A DNA stretch of 64,000 bases from Tolypothrix brevis GSE-NOS-MK-07-07A. GTDB lineage: Bacteria > Cyanobacteriota > Cyanobacteriia > Cyanobacteriales > Nostocaceae. Position numbers and translations under genes: made by a program. The stretch spans positions 1 to 64,000 of the forward strand of contig JAHHIJ010000028.1 in assembly GCA_019358985.1 (NCBI GenBank), given 5' to 3'. How positions within the stretch are numbered: position 1 is the stretch's first letter; each line of letters starts with the position of its first letter. The notes under the pieces are model-generated. The model made no database searches. It had not been told where the DNA came from and worked only from the letters and a program-made list of their open reading frames with translations. Below are positions 17,142 to 25,221 of this stretch, in pieces.

Positions 17142-17384
17142 TTGATACATCAAAACTGATCATTATAATACTGTTCCATCCACAAATAGTCTATATATTT
17201 CTATTAAGCACAGTAGGAACGCCGAGGGGGAAACAAGGTAAAAGGTAAGGGGTAAATTTCCGTCTTCATTTTTGCAAAAGCAAGCAGTTTGATGAAGCAG
17301 GCTTTTTGCTTGTAATATCTTGGTGTTTCACTAATTTTACTACTCCGTTGCAACAATCTTTACAGTTGCAACGGAGTTTTGTTA
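17142..17384 (+). ncRNA. Candidate small RNA with its own promoter and terminator
   Basis: A sigma-70-like promoter, TTGATA at 17142-17147 and TATAAT at 17164-17169 with a 16-base spacer, predicts a start near 17176. At 17342-17377 a perfect 13-bp stem (ACTCCGTTGCAAC/GTTGCAACGGAGT) is followed by TTTGTT, a plus-strand terminator. Both neighbouring genes are on the minus strand, so nothing else explains the signals. The implied transcript is about 205 nt and contains no ORF of note. Its family is unknown and no expression evidence is available here. Confidence 0.5.
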
Positions 17385-17474
17385 AATAATGATACTATTC
17401 GGGTGCAAAAATTTCATCGGCAGAGGTTCGCAACGCCAAAGATAAATAACTCTGCATCCCTCTGCGTTTAAAAT

Positions 17475-18647
17475 TTAATAAGTTGGAACTGACGGATCTA
17501 TTTCTTTACTCCAAGCGGTGATACCACCCTTGACATTTGTCCCCTCAATACCGGCTTCTTTGAGAATGCCCAAAGCTTTCGCCGATCGCCCACCCATCTT
17601 ACAATGAGCTATTAAGCGGTGTCCATTGAGTAATTCTTTAACTTTTGTAACACCTTCACCGTTTTCAATATCCGGTAATGGCACTAAAACACTGCCTTCT
17701 ATTTTGGCAATTTCATACTCATGGGGGTTGCGGACATCCAGCAGGACAAAATCATCTGTACCGCTATCTAACAACTGCTTTAATTCCTGCACCGTCATTT
17801 CTGGAATTTCCATCTGCTGTTTTGCTTCCTCTGCTTTAGCTTGTGGGATACCGCAGAATTGTTCATAGTCTATCAACTTTTCAATCACCGGGCGCACTGG
17901 ATTGGGACGCAGCTTTAATTCCCGGAATTTCATATTAAGGGCATCATACAGCATTAAGCGTCCGCTTAAAGTTTCACCTTTGCCCAAAACAATTTTAACA
18001 GTTTCCGTTGCTTGAATTAAACCAATAATTCCTGGTAAAATCCCAAGTACCCCACCTTCTGCACAAGAGGGAACCATTCCTGGTGGTGGTGGTTCTGGAT
18101 ACAAGTCACGATAATTCGGTCCACCTTCGTAGTTGAATACCGTAGCTTGACCTTCAAAGCGGAAAATTGAACCGTAAACGTTAGGCTTATCTAACAACAC
18201 GCAAGCGTCGTTTACTAGATACCGTGTGGGGAAGTTATCAGTACCATCCACAACGATATCGTAAGGCTGAATTATATCCAGAGCGTTTTCAGAACTTAAG
18301 CGCGTTTCATACAAATCAACCTGACAATGAGGGTTAATTTCGTGAATGCGGTTCTTTGCAGATTCTATCTTCGGTTTACCTACCCAAGATGTACCGTGAA
18401 TTACTTGGCGTTGCAAGTTGGAGGTATCGACAATATCAAAGTCAACAATACCGATGCGTCCGATACCCGCTGCTGCGAGATACAATAGCAACGGCGAACC
18501 GAGTCCACCTGTACCGATACACAGTACACTAGCGGATTTTAAACGTTTTTGTCCATCTAATCCGACTTCTGGCAAAATCAGGTGTCGGGAATAGCGTTCG
18601 TAATCGTCTTTTGTTAACTGGACTTCATCCAGATTGGGATTAAGCAT
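17475..18647 (-). CDS. moeB: MoeB/ThiF adenylyltransferase fused to rhodanese
   Basis: A 390-residue E1-like enzyme. The N-terminal domain (about 1-260) adenylates the C-terminal Gly-Gly of a ubiquitin-like sulfur carrier; the ATP loop GTGGLGSP is at 45-52 and the Arg/Asn elements follow in TSNLQRQVIHG. The C-terminal rhodanese domain (about 285-390) has the persulfide Cys in AHCKMGGRS, so the protein can both activate and sulfurate the carrier, as in MOCS3. The two CxxC zinc pairs of E. coli MoeB are absent. It is followed about 100 bases upstream on the same strand by a JAMM peptidase gene, a pairing seen in sulfur-carrier systems. The client may be molybdopterin synthase, ThiS or a CysO-like protein. 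Confidence 0.9.
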   Translation of the reverse strand: MLNPNLDEVQLTKDDYERYSRHLILPEVGLDGQKRLKSASVLCIGTGGLGSPLLLYLAAAGIGRIGIVDFDIVDTSNLQRQVIHGTSWVGKPKIESAKNRIHEINPHCQVDLYETRLSSENALDIIQPYDIVVDGTDNFPTRYLVNDACVLLDKPNVYGSIFRFEGQATVFNYEGGPNYRDLYPEPPPPGMVPSCAEGGVLGILPGIIGLIQATETVKIVLGKGETLSGRLMLYDALNMKFRELKLRPNPVRPVIEKLIDYEQFCGIPQAKAEEAKQQMEIPEMTVQELKQLLDSGTDDFVLLDVRNPHEYEIAKIEGSVLVPLPDIENGEGVTKVKELLNGHRLIAHCKMGGRSAKALGILKEAGIEGTNVKGGITAWSKEIDPSVPTY

Positions 18648-18710
18648 AGCAGTTTGATGTGGAAGCGCGGAATATTAATCCTACCGAAAAATGTGACACC
18701 GTGGGGAGTT

Positions 18711-18737
18711 GTAGAGACGCGATTAATCGCGTCTGTA
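18711..18737. repeat. GTAGAGACG hairpin
   Basis: A solitary palindrome, GTAGAGACGCGATTAATCGCGTCTGTA, between moeB and the JAMM gene. It is one of many short hairpins built on GTAGAGACG/CGTCTCTAC. Confidence 0.75.
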
Positions 18738-18750
18738 TATTGTTAATTTT

Positions 18751-19176
18751 TTATATAATTTCAATTTCTTCTTCTTGAAACTGGTGATTGTCGTCAAGAT
18801 GCCAACTTTTGATTTCTAAAGCTTTGCCATTGGGGACAGAAACTATGATATATGAATATTCTTGCCAAGCTTGAGTGCGATCGCTTTCTGAAGGAATTGC
18901 TGGATAATCAGGATGCGAGTGGTATATACCAATGATACTCAAAGAGCGATCGCGTGCATATATTTGTACTTTTAACATAATTTCGGGTGCGATCGTATAT
19001 CGGCGTCTTTTACTGTCCTCTTCACTCCAAGCATTCTCTGTTGGGATTACTTCTACCACAGTTTTGCTCTCATTAGCCAGATAACCCAACATTATACCGC
19101 AGCACTCTTCTGGATAAGTGCTTGCGGCATGGGTGCGGATTATTTGCAAGTGTTCTTGGCTGAGTTTGAGAAGCAT
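18751..19176 (-). CDS. JAMM/MPN (M67) metallopeptidase
   Basis: A 141-residue stand-alone JAMM domain. The zinc motif HSHPDYPAIPSESD (about residues 86-99) has both His, the Ser and the Asp of the consensus, and the upstream catalytic Glu is in PEECCGIMLG (about 22-31). Bacterial proteins of this kind (for example Mec+) remove C-terminal residues from ubiquitin-like sulfur carriers or cleave their conjugates. The adjacent MoeB-rhodanese gene supports that role. Two adjacent Cys follow the catalytic Glu, as in many family members. The substrate is not encoded within sight. Confidence 0.88.
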   Translation of the reverse strand: MLLKLSQEHLQIIRTHAASTYPEECCGIMLGYLANESKTVVEVIPTENAWSEEDSKRRRYTIAPEIMLKVQIYARDRSLSIIGIYHSHPDYPAIPSESDRTQAWQEYSYIIVSVPNGKALEIKSWHLDDNHQFQEEEIEII

Positions 19177-19183
19177 GAGGATT

Positions 19184-19631
19184 ATTAACCGCAGATAAAC
19201 GCGGATGAACGCAGATGAAGAGGATGGTGATTAAAAATTGCGGACGATGCGTTTAAATTCGACTTTGGGATTACCAAAGTTGATTAATAGGCAGATGTTT
19301 AGACTTGTGGCTTTCAGGTAGTTGAGACATTGAGCGAAATGCATTTCGTCTAAAGTTCTAACAGCCTTAAGTTCCACTAAAACACGTTCTTCAACTAGGA
19401 TATCGGCGAAGAATTGCCCAACTACAACACTTTTGTATTTTACTTCGATTCCATACTGTTGTTCTGCCAAAAATCCCGCCGAGCGCAATTCATAAACCAA
19501 AGCATTCTCATAAACCTTCTCTAAAAAACCACAACCCAAATTATTACCCACCGTAAACGCACAACCGATAATCCTTTCCGTAATCTCATTCAACTCCCAT
19601 CTGCGTCCATCTGCGTTCATCTGCGGTTAAT
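19184..19631. repeat. Pair of 35-bp inverted repeats enclosing the GxxExxY gene
   Basis: 19184-19218 and 19597-19631 are inverted copies with 4 mismatches in 35 bp, each starting ATTAACCGCAGAT at the outer edge and containing GAACGCAGATG-type repeats. The right copy includes the start codon of the enclosed gene. The unit is about 450 bp. Confidence 0.8.
19231..19620 (-). CDS. GxxExxY family protein
   Basis: A 129-residue protein with the family motif GFLEKVYENAL (G-x-x-E-x-x-Y, about residues 31-41), a central FADILVEERVLVELKAV and a terminal INFGNPKVEFKRIVRN. The D-x(n)-E-x-K arrangement (DILVEERVLVELK) resembles a PD-(D/E)XK nuclease core, but no activity is established for the family. The first codons (MNADGRRW) are encoded by one of two inverted repeats that bracket the gene, which suggests the unit moves or was inserted as a cassette. 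The true start could be a little downstream; no other ATG is close. Confidence 0.88.
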   Translation of the reverse strand: MNADGRRWELNEITERIIGCAFTVGNNLGCGFLEKVYENALVYELRSAGFLAEQQYGIEVKYKSVVVGQFFADILVEERVLVELKAVRTLDEMHFAQCLNYLKATSLNICLLINFGNPKVEFKRIVRNF

Positions 19632-19648
19632 TATTCTTGATCAAAAGT

Positions 19649-20383
19649 TCAACTTATCATAGTTACTTTACCCGTAGCGAGGTCGTAATAACCACCAACA
19701 ATTTTCAGTTTGCCTTGTTTGATTAAGCCTGCTAAAATCGTTGAGCTTTCTGCTAATCTTGTCACCTGATATTGGACATTGGCGATAACAGCATTTTCTT
19801 CTATATTGCCAGTTTTGTTTCTTACTCTTTCTACCGCTGGCTTGATTTCTTCAACAAAAATGCCAATTCTACCTGGGAGAGGATCACCTTTGATAGCAGC
19901 TGATACTGCACCACATCTAGTATGACCTAAAACCATGATCGTTTGGGCACCCAATACAGCTGTAGCAAATTCTAGACTACCAATACCCTCTTGAGCAGCT
20001 ATATTACCAGCAATTCGGACGACAAATAAATCTCCTACTCCCTGATCGAAAACAATTTCCCCTGGCACTCTCGAATCAGAACAACCTAGTATAGCTGCAA
20101 ACGGATACTGAGCTACGGAAGTTTCTTGTAAACGCAACTTTGATTGGTTGGGGTTGAGACGCTTTCCGTCAACAAACCGTTTATTTCCTTCCACCAATCT
20201 TTTTATACCGGCATCAGGACTAATTGCTTGAGGTTTTTGTACAGGAGTAGATTGTTGTTGAGCAACAGCTTTGTCTTCACTCCAAAGTACACCGCTAGCA
20301 GCAGTAGCAGCAATACCTGCACCTCCCACACCTACTAATTTTAATAAATTACGACGTCCAATAAATCCATTAATTCGGCTCAT
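19649..20383 (-). CDS. Exported beta-carbonic anhydrase (copy 1)
   Basis: A beta-class carbonic anhydrase (CO2 + H2O to bicarbonate + H+). The N-terminus MSRINGFIGRRNLLKLVGVGG carries a twin-arginine motif followed by a hydrophobic stretch, so export by Tat is likely (periplasm or thylakoid lumen). Numbering from the Met one codon upstream, the zinc ligands Cys102, His155 and Cys158 (CSDSRVP and GHTRCG) and the Asp104-Arg106 dyad are intact. I use the ATG at 20383 with GGTGA upstream. A second gene of the same type lies 387 bases upstream on the same strand. Roles in inorganic-carbon supply or pH are inferred from the enzyme class. Confidence 0.92.
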   Translation of the reverse strand: MSRINGFIGRRNLLKLVGVGGAGIAATAASGVLWSEDKAVAQQQSTPVQKPQAISPDAGIKRLVEGNKRFVDGKRLNPNQSKLRLQETSVAQYPFAAILGCSDSRVPGEIVFDQGVGDLFVVRIAGNIAAQEGIGSLEFATAVLGAQTIMVLGHTRCGAVSAAIKGDPLPGRIGIFVEEIKPAVERVRNKTGNIEENAVIANVQYQVTRLAESSTILAGLIKQGKLKIVGGYYDLATGKVTMIS

Positions 20384-20386
20384 CAA

Positions 20387-20769
20387 TTCACCTTAATTTT
20401 GATACACAAAATTTATACCAAGTTGGTATACAAATAAACTTCATTCTCATCCGTAACTTTGCACCCTATAGACACAGGGGAACAAAGATGCTATGAGTGA
20501 GGAAAACTCAAAGTATTACTGCAACTGAGTAAGTAAAATACTTTTGTTATTTCCACTGACTATACCAAAATCAGGTATAACAATTGAAGTTTTGAACTAT
20601 TTGAGCTATAGAGGAATCTTTGGATTGAGTGTGGTGTTTCTCTATGGTTGGCGTAGACGCAAAGCGGCTTGTCGTCAGACATCGCTAAAATTATTGCCAA
20701 TAAGATAATTGACTGCTAACACGCAAAATTAACACTCAACAATTCTATGAATAAATTAATCTGACAAAA
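20387..20769. other. Spacer between the carbonic anhydrase genes
   Basis: About 380 bases without a gene. It contains the cyanobacterial repeat-like stretch GCGTAGACGCAAAGCGGCTTG followed by TCGTCAGACATCGC near 20650-20690; the end CTTGTCGTCAGACATCGC recurs at about 41355. The rest is presumably the promoter of copy 1, which the spacing suggests is not simply co-transcribed. Confidence 0.5.
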
Positions 20770-21507
20770 TCACGTAATAATAGTTACTCTGCCAGTATCA
20801 ATATCGTAACAAGCGCCAATAATTTTGAGTTTGCCAACGCTTACCAATTTTGCCAAAATCGTTGATTTTTTTGCCAATTTTTCAACCTGATATTGGATAT
20901 TGGCAAGAACCGCATCCTCTTGAATATCGCCCGCTGTTAATTTTACCCTTTCTACGGCTGGTTTGATGCCCTCAACAACAAAGTCCATTTTACCCGGAAG
21001 TGGCTTGTTCTTGATTGCCTGGGCGACTGCACCGCATCCTCTATGACCTAAAATCAGAATTAGTTGAGAACCCAATACTGTTGTAGAATATTCTAGGTTG
21101 CCTGTAACCAAATCATTGACAACATTACCAGCGACTCGCACCACAAATAAATTTCCAAGTCCTTGATCGAAGATAATTTCTGGTGGTACTCTAGAATCTG
21201 CACAGCCCAATACAGATGCAAAGGGATGCTGTGTTAAGATGAGCGATCGCAAACGTTTCAAACTTTGGTCTGGATAATTACGTTTTTGCTGTACAAATCG
21301 TTTATTTCCATTTAACAATCGCCTTAAAGCTACATCAGGACTAACTGAATTAGCATTGACTGGATGAGCATCAGCAACTACAGTTTGTCCATTAACAGCT
21401 TGCTGTGTATCCCAAAGCAGTCTAAAACTCGTAGCCATGCCAAAGCCTACCATACCTGCCAGCTTCAAGACATGACGACGCCCGACAAATCCATTAATTC
21501 GACTCAT
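20770..21507 (-). CDS. Exported beta-carbonic anhydrase (copy 2)
   Basis: A paralogue of the downstream gene with the same layout: MSRINGFVGRRHVLKLAGM gives a twin-arginine signal, and Cys102, Asp104, Arg106, His155 and Cys158 (CADSRVP, GHRGCG) are all present, so both copies should be active. I start at the internal ATG at 21507 because it aligns with copy 1; the frame stays open 13 codons further. The mature parts differ substantially, so this is an old tandem duplication. Two exported beta-carbonic anhydrases in a row suggest division by condition or compartment, which the sequence cannot resolve. Confidence 0.92.
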   Translation of the reverse strand: MSRINGFVGRRHVLKLAGMVGFGMATSFRLLWDTQQAVNGQTVVADAHPVNANSVSPDVALRRLLNGNKRFVQQKRNYPDQSLKRLRSLILTQHPFASVLGCADSRVPPEIIFDQGLGNLFVVRVAGNVVNDLVTGNLEYSTTVLGSQLILILGHRGCGAVAQAIKNKPLPGKMDFVVEGIKPAVERVKLTAGDIQEDAVLANIQYQVEKLAKKSTILAKLVSVGKLKIIGACYDIDTGRVTIIT

Positions 21508-21700
21508 CAATCTACCTGACAAAAGCTTGGTCATTGCCAGGAACATATCAAAGTTAAGAGGGATGCAAGAGTACCTTCTTACACGGTTTAAGAGTCATTT
21601 AATTTTTGCTTTGTTGGTTGTTAGTTGTTAGTTGTTAGTAGATGGTTGTTGGTTGTTTTAGTCACTACTATCCACTATCCACTAACCACTAACCCTCTGC

Positions 21701-22429
21701 CTAATGCCTTTTTCCGGCACCAAGATACAATTCACCGACTTTAGGATCATTTAACAAGTCTTGACCGACGCCTGTAATCGCATCGCGTCCAGATTCTAGC
21801 ACACAACCGCGATGAGCCATTTCCAGGGCTTTACGAGCGTTTTGCTCTACTAATACGATCGCTGTACCACTTTGATTAATTTGTTTAATCTGGTCAAAAA
21901 CTTGCGTTACCAAAATAGGAGATAATGCTGCTGAAGGTTCATCTAATAGCAGCAAACTGGGTTCTAACATCAAAGCTTTGCCCATTGCTAACATTTGACG
22001 TTCCCCTCCAGAAAGTGTACCAGCACGTTGACGACGGCGATCGCTTAATCTAGGAAACATGCTAAATATTTTATCTTTCAACGGCTTTAAAGCAACGTTG
22101 CGGACAAAAGCCCCCATTTCTAGGTTCTCTTCCACGCTAAGGGAGGGGAAAACGTTAGCAATTTGCGGTACGTAGCACATTCCCCGCTGCACAATTTGAT
22201 TAGATTTCAATCCGGCGATATTTTCACCTTTGAAAGTAATTGTACCTGTATGAGGTGTCAAAAGTCCAAAAATCGTTTTTGCCAAAGTGGATTTACCGGC
22301 ACCGTTGGGACCAATTACTGTAACTAATTCCCCAACTTCCACCCGAAAATTCACACCTTGCAGAATATCCACGTCTTTAATATATCCAGCGCGGACATTT
22401 TTAACTTCTAGCAAATAGTCATTAGTCAT
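21701..22429 (-). CDS. ABC transporter ATPase, LivF/NatE type
   Basis: A 242-residue ATP-binding subunit of a branched-chain/neutral amino-acid (HAAT) transporter. Walker A GPNGAGKST is at 40-48, the signature LSGGERQ at about 139-145 and Walker B LLLLDEPSA at about 160-168, followed by the LVEQNARKALEMA segment typical of LivF. In Anabaena the Nat systems use such a subunit (NatE) encoded away from its partners, and here too no permease or binding protein is adjacent. The gene is followed and preceded by heptameric tandem repeats. natE is a plausible symbol, but I leave it unassigned. Confidence 0.85.
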   Translation of the reverse strand: MTNDYLLEVKNVRAGYIKDVDILQGVNFRVEVGELVTVIGPNGAGKSTLAKTIFGLLTPHTGTITFKGENIAGLKSNQIVQRGMCYVPQIANVFPSLSVEENLEMGAFVRNVALKPLKDKIFSMFPRLSDRRRQRAGTLSGGERQMLAMGKALMLEPSLLLLDEPSAALSPILVTQVFDQIKQINQSGTAIVLVEQNARKALEMAHRGCVLESGRDAITGVGQDLLNDPKVGELYLGAGKRH

Positions 22430-22435
22430 TGGTCA

Positions 22436-22479
22436 AAAGTCAACAGTCAAGGGTCAAAAGTCAACAGTCAATGGTCAAT
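22436..22479. repeat. STRR heptamer array (GTCAAAA/GTCAACA type)
   Basis: A run of 7-bp units of the form (G)GTCAAxx (GTCAAAA, GTCAACA, GTCAAGG, GTCAATG) immediately upstream of natE-like and abutting the left inverted repeat. Matching TTGACTA heptamers at 22543-22575 and 22944-22972 sit at the inner and outer edges of the ferredoxin cassette. Confidence 0.75.
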
Positions 22480-22943
22480 GTAGAGACGTTCCGGACCGAA
22501 CGTCTCTACGAGAGTCAACGGACAAAATATCTTGGACTTTGAACTTTTGACTATTGACTATTGACTATTGACTATTATGGCGTTTTCTGTAAATCCGGTC
22601 TTTCTTCGGGAAGGATCGCTCCTTCTACCGGGCATACTTGAAGACATATACCACAATCAATGCAGATAGCAAAGTCAATCCAATACCAATCAGTTCCCTT
22701 GGTATTTTTGCCCGCTCCTGGATGAATGCAAGCTACTGGACAAGCATTTACGCAATCTGCAACACCTTCACAGACATTAGTAACAATTGTATGCGGCATA
22801 ATTCCCTCTTGGATCACTCATAGCTGTATTTAATCAGCTATTTATAGCCTAGCAAGAATACTTAATCATCAATCCAAAGTCCAAAGTCCAAGATATTTTG
22901 ACCATTGACTCTCGTAGAGACGTTCGGTCCGGAACGTCTCTAC
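22480..22943. repeat. 62-bp inverted repeats enclosing a ferredoxin gene
   Basis: The arms 22480-22541 and 22882-22943 are inverted copies with only 2 mismatches in 62 bp. Each arm contains a GTAGAGACGTTCCGGACCGAACG hairpin (30 bp) plus AGAGTCAA..CAAAATATCTTGGACTTTG. The 4Fe-4S ferredoxin gene lies between them. Confidence 0.9.
22575..22799 (-). CDS. Small 4Fe-4S (7Fe/8Fe-type) ferredoxin
   Basis: A 74-residue bacterial-type ferredoxin, start MPHTIVTNVCEGVADC (ATG at 22799; six further codons are open upstream). The second cluster motif is canonical, CIDCGICLQVCP. The first is atypical, with Cys at CEGVADCVNACPVAC (C-x5-C-x3-CP), lacking the usual CxxC, so it may hold a 3Fe-4S cluster or have altered ligation. 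Similar proteins are common in cyanobacteria, but the redox partner is not known to me. The gene is enclosed by long inverted repeats, suggesting mobility or foldback regulation of its transcript. Confidence 0.85.
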   Translation of the reverse strand: MPHTIVTNVCEGVADCVNACPVACIHPGAGKNTKGTDWYWIDFAICIDCGICLQVCPVEGAILPEERPDLQKTP

Positions 22944-22948
22944 CTTGA

Positions 22949-24169
22949 CTATTGACTATTGACTATTGACTCAATTCTCGGCGATCCATCAGCTTGAATC
23001 CAGACAATTTGGGGAATTTGGCGATCGCGTACATATTCCCGAATTGCTTCTGCATCACGTTCCCCCAAGTCGATTTCTACCCGCACTAATTCTGTAGCAG
23101 AGCGCAGTTTTTGCGCGTAAGCAAACGCCGCAGCGTAAGCATCGTCTGTCTCTGCTACTACTAAATAGTTGGTGGCTGGGGTGGTTTGCGGTAAATACTT
23201 ATTTAATAACAAAAATTGGTATAAATCTTCAATATTCAGTGCAAAGCCAATACCGGGAATGTTTTCTTTTTGGGGATGATATAGTCCCAAAAGCTGGTCA
23301 TAGCGACCACCTCGCCCTAAAACCCGCGCTTGCATTTCACTATCAGTGACAACTTCAAACACAATGCCGGTGTAATAATCGATAGTTTGAATTAAGCTGA
23401 GGTCAAGAATTAACGGGAAATCCCCTTTGGATTCTAGTAATTCTACCAGAGATTTGAGATCATTTACCGCCGCTTGCTGTTCGGCATCTAATCCTAAATT
23501 GCTGACTTTTTCTAAAACATCTGCTGGTTTTCCGCGCAAATCTAAGATGATTCTGGCGCGTTGCTTGAGTTCATCGCTTAAGGGTAAACTATCGAGAGCA
23601 ATACGATCTAAATTAGCGATCGCACTTCTGACTGTAGCTTGGAGATTTGGGGGAAAAGCCGATAAAAGCGATCGCGTGATTCCCGCTTCGCCTAAAATTA
23701 AATGCCAATGTGAAATCGAAAGTGCTTGCAGACAATCAGCCACCAAAAGTAGCACCTCTGCATTTCCCAACAATCCCCCACCACCAAGTAACTCTACCCC
23801 AGCTTGATAAAATTCTTGCTGGCGATTGTGCCGACTTTCATTCGTGCGGCGGAACACATTGGCATTATAATACAGCCGTTGGGGATAACTAACACCAGCC
23901 ATGCGTGTCACAGCGGTACGGGCAATTGAGGCTGTGAGTTCTGGACGCAAGCCTAATTCTTCATCTTCGGAATTTTGCAGTTGAATCACTCCTCGGCGTT
24001 GAATTGCTTCTCCCGCCATGAGAGTATCCATGCGTTCTAAAGTTGAGGTGATAATTCTGTGATATCCCCAACGGTGAAACACTTGTTGTAACCTATCTTC
24101 AATCCAGCGTTTTTGAGCCACATCTAAGGGTAACAAATCCCTTGCACCTGCTGCTGGTTGATACACCAT
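22949..24169 (-). CDS. hisZ: ATP phosphoribosyltransferase regulatory subunit
   Basis: A 406-residue HisRS-like protein of the HisZ family, which joins short HisG to form the first enzyme of histidine biosynthesis and confers feedback control. It starts VYQPAAGARDLLPLDVAQKRW; class II motif 2 is visible in RLYYNANVFRR, and the C-terminal GRGGRYDQLLGLY matches the histidyl-tRNA synthetase core. A HisRS proper would have an anticodon-binding domain and the full HisA motif pair; the sequence fits HisZ better. Its ATG overlaps the stop of the upstream dnaJ-TPR gene (TAATG), implying translational coupling. Confidence 0.9.
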   Translation of the reverse strand: MVYQPAAGARDLLPLDVAQKRWIEDRLQQVFHRWGYHRIITSTLERMDTLMAGEAIQRRGVIQLQNSEDEELGLRPELTASIARTAVTRMAGVSYPQRLYYNANVFRRTNESRHNRQQEFYQAGVELLGGGGLLGNAEVLLLVADCLQALSISHWHLILGEAGITRSLLSAFPPNLQATVRSAIANLDRIALDSLPLSDELKQRARIILDLRGKPADVLEKVSNLGLDAEQQAAVNDLKSLVELLESKGDFPLILDLSLIQTIDYYTGIVFEVVTDSEMQARVLGRGGRYDQLLGLYHPQKENIPGIGFALNIEDLYQFLLLNKYLPQTTPATNYLVVAETDDAYAAAFAYAQKLRSATELVRVEIDLGERDAEAIREYVRDRQIPQIVWIQADGSPRIESIVNSQ

Positions 24170-25134
24170 TATTTTTTCTTCCCACCAAACAAACCACCAA
24201 ATAAACCACCATTGCCAGATTTATCTGATTGCTTACCCCCATTATTTGAGGATGAAGTCAGTTTAGAACCACCTGGTTTTTGTCCCAAAGCCTGTTCTAG
24301 TACGCGTTTACCCTTCAATGCCGTTTCGTCATTGGGGTCTAGTTGCAGAGCGCGGTCAAAGTGAACCTTTGCCATTGTGCTTTGATTTTGCTTCAAATAC
24401 ACCACTCCAATCAAACTATGACAGCGACTATTATGAGGCTCTAGTTTTATGGCATCTTGCAATTCTACCCTAGCTTGTGCCAATTGATTTTTTCCGAGCA
24501 ATTCTTGGGCGCGACGCAAATATTGAATCGCAGCAGATTCTTCTTTTGGTGGTGCTGGTGGGGCAGCCGGAGGTTTCTTTGTGGCTGTATTTGGGGTAGG
24601 TACACCTGTGTTAATTTGGGTTACAGGCGCTTGCTGTGAGGCAGATGCAAATGATTTACCCGCAGTCCGCATTAAGTAAACTAAATTTAACTCACTGACA
24701 TGAGCAACGATTTGTAGTACTTTTTCTAAAGAGTCATATTCAGTTTCGGCAATTTTAGCGATCGCACTTTTATATACGTGCTCTACATTTGGTACACTAG
24801 CTAACTGCCGAGCCAAATCAGTATTCAGTTCCACCGAAGACGATTCTTGTACCAAGCGTTTGCCCATTTGCGACAAAACTACCATATATTCTCCACGCGT
24901 GCGATCGGCTGACAGTTTTTCGTAAGCAGGATTAACCCACTTTGACAACAGTTCAGTAGCTAGTTGTTTCTCCGCAGCGCTAGCAGTAGGATTACTATCA
25001 GGGTGCAGACGACGAGCGATTTTCAAATAACGTTTACGGATATCTTTGACATCCGCATCCACGGAAACGCACAAAATTGCGTGATAATCGATGAAATCGT
25101 ATTTAAACAGTCCACGATCTATTTTCCAAGACAT
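24169..25134 (-). CDS. J-domain protein with C-terminal TPR repeats
   Basis: A 321-residue protein. Residues about 15-80 form a J-domain with the HPD triad (RRLHPDSNP), which should stimulate an Hsp70. A Pro/Ala/Lys-rich linker (about 175-200) leads to TPR-like repeats at about 205-290 (AIQYLRRAQELLGKNQLAQA, LIGVVYLKQNQSTMAKVHFD) for protein binding. The tail is a Gly/Lys/Ser-rich stretch ending GGLFGGLFGGKKK. No membrane segment is seen. It is coupled by a 1-base overlap to hisZ, though a functional link is not obvious. Confidence 0.85.
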   Translation of the reverse strand: MSWKIDRGLFKYDFIDYHAILCVSVDADVKDIRKRYLKIARRLHPDSNPTASAAEKQLATELLSKWVNPAYEKLSADRTRGEYMVVLSQMGKRLVQESSSVELNTDLARQLASVPNVEHVYKSAIAKIAETEYDSLEKVLQIVAHVSELNLVYLMRTAGKSFASASQQAPVTQINTGVPTPNTATKKPPAAPPAPPKEESAAIQYLRRAQELLGKNQLAQARVELQDAIKLEPHNSRCHSLIGVVYLKQNQSTMAKVHFDRALQLDPNDETALKGKRVLEQALGQKPGGSKLTSSSNNGGKQSDKSGNGGLFGGLFGGKKK

Positions 25135-25221
25135 ATACAGCGAAGCTTTGCACCAGGCAGTCCATTAGATTTCACTAGTGTACTTTGCTTTACTAGAATG
25201 GCTATAAATTTAACACTCTTG

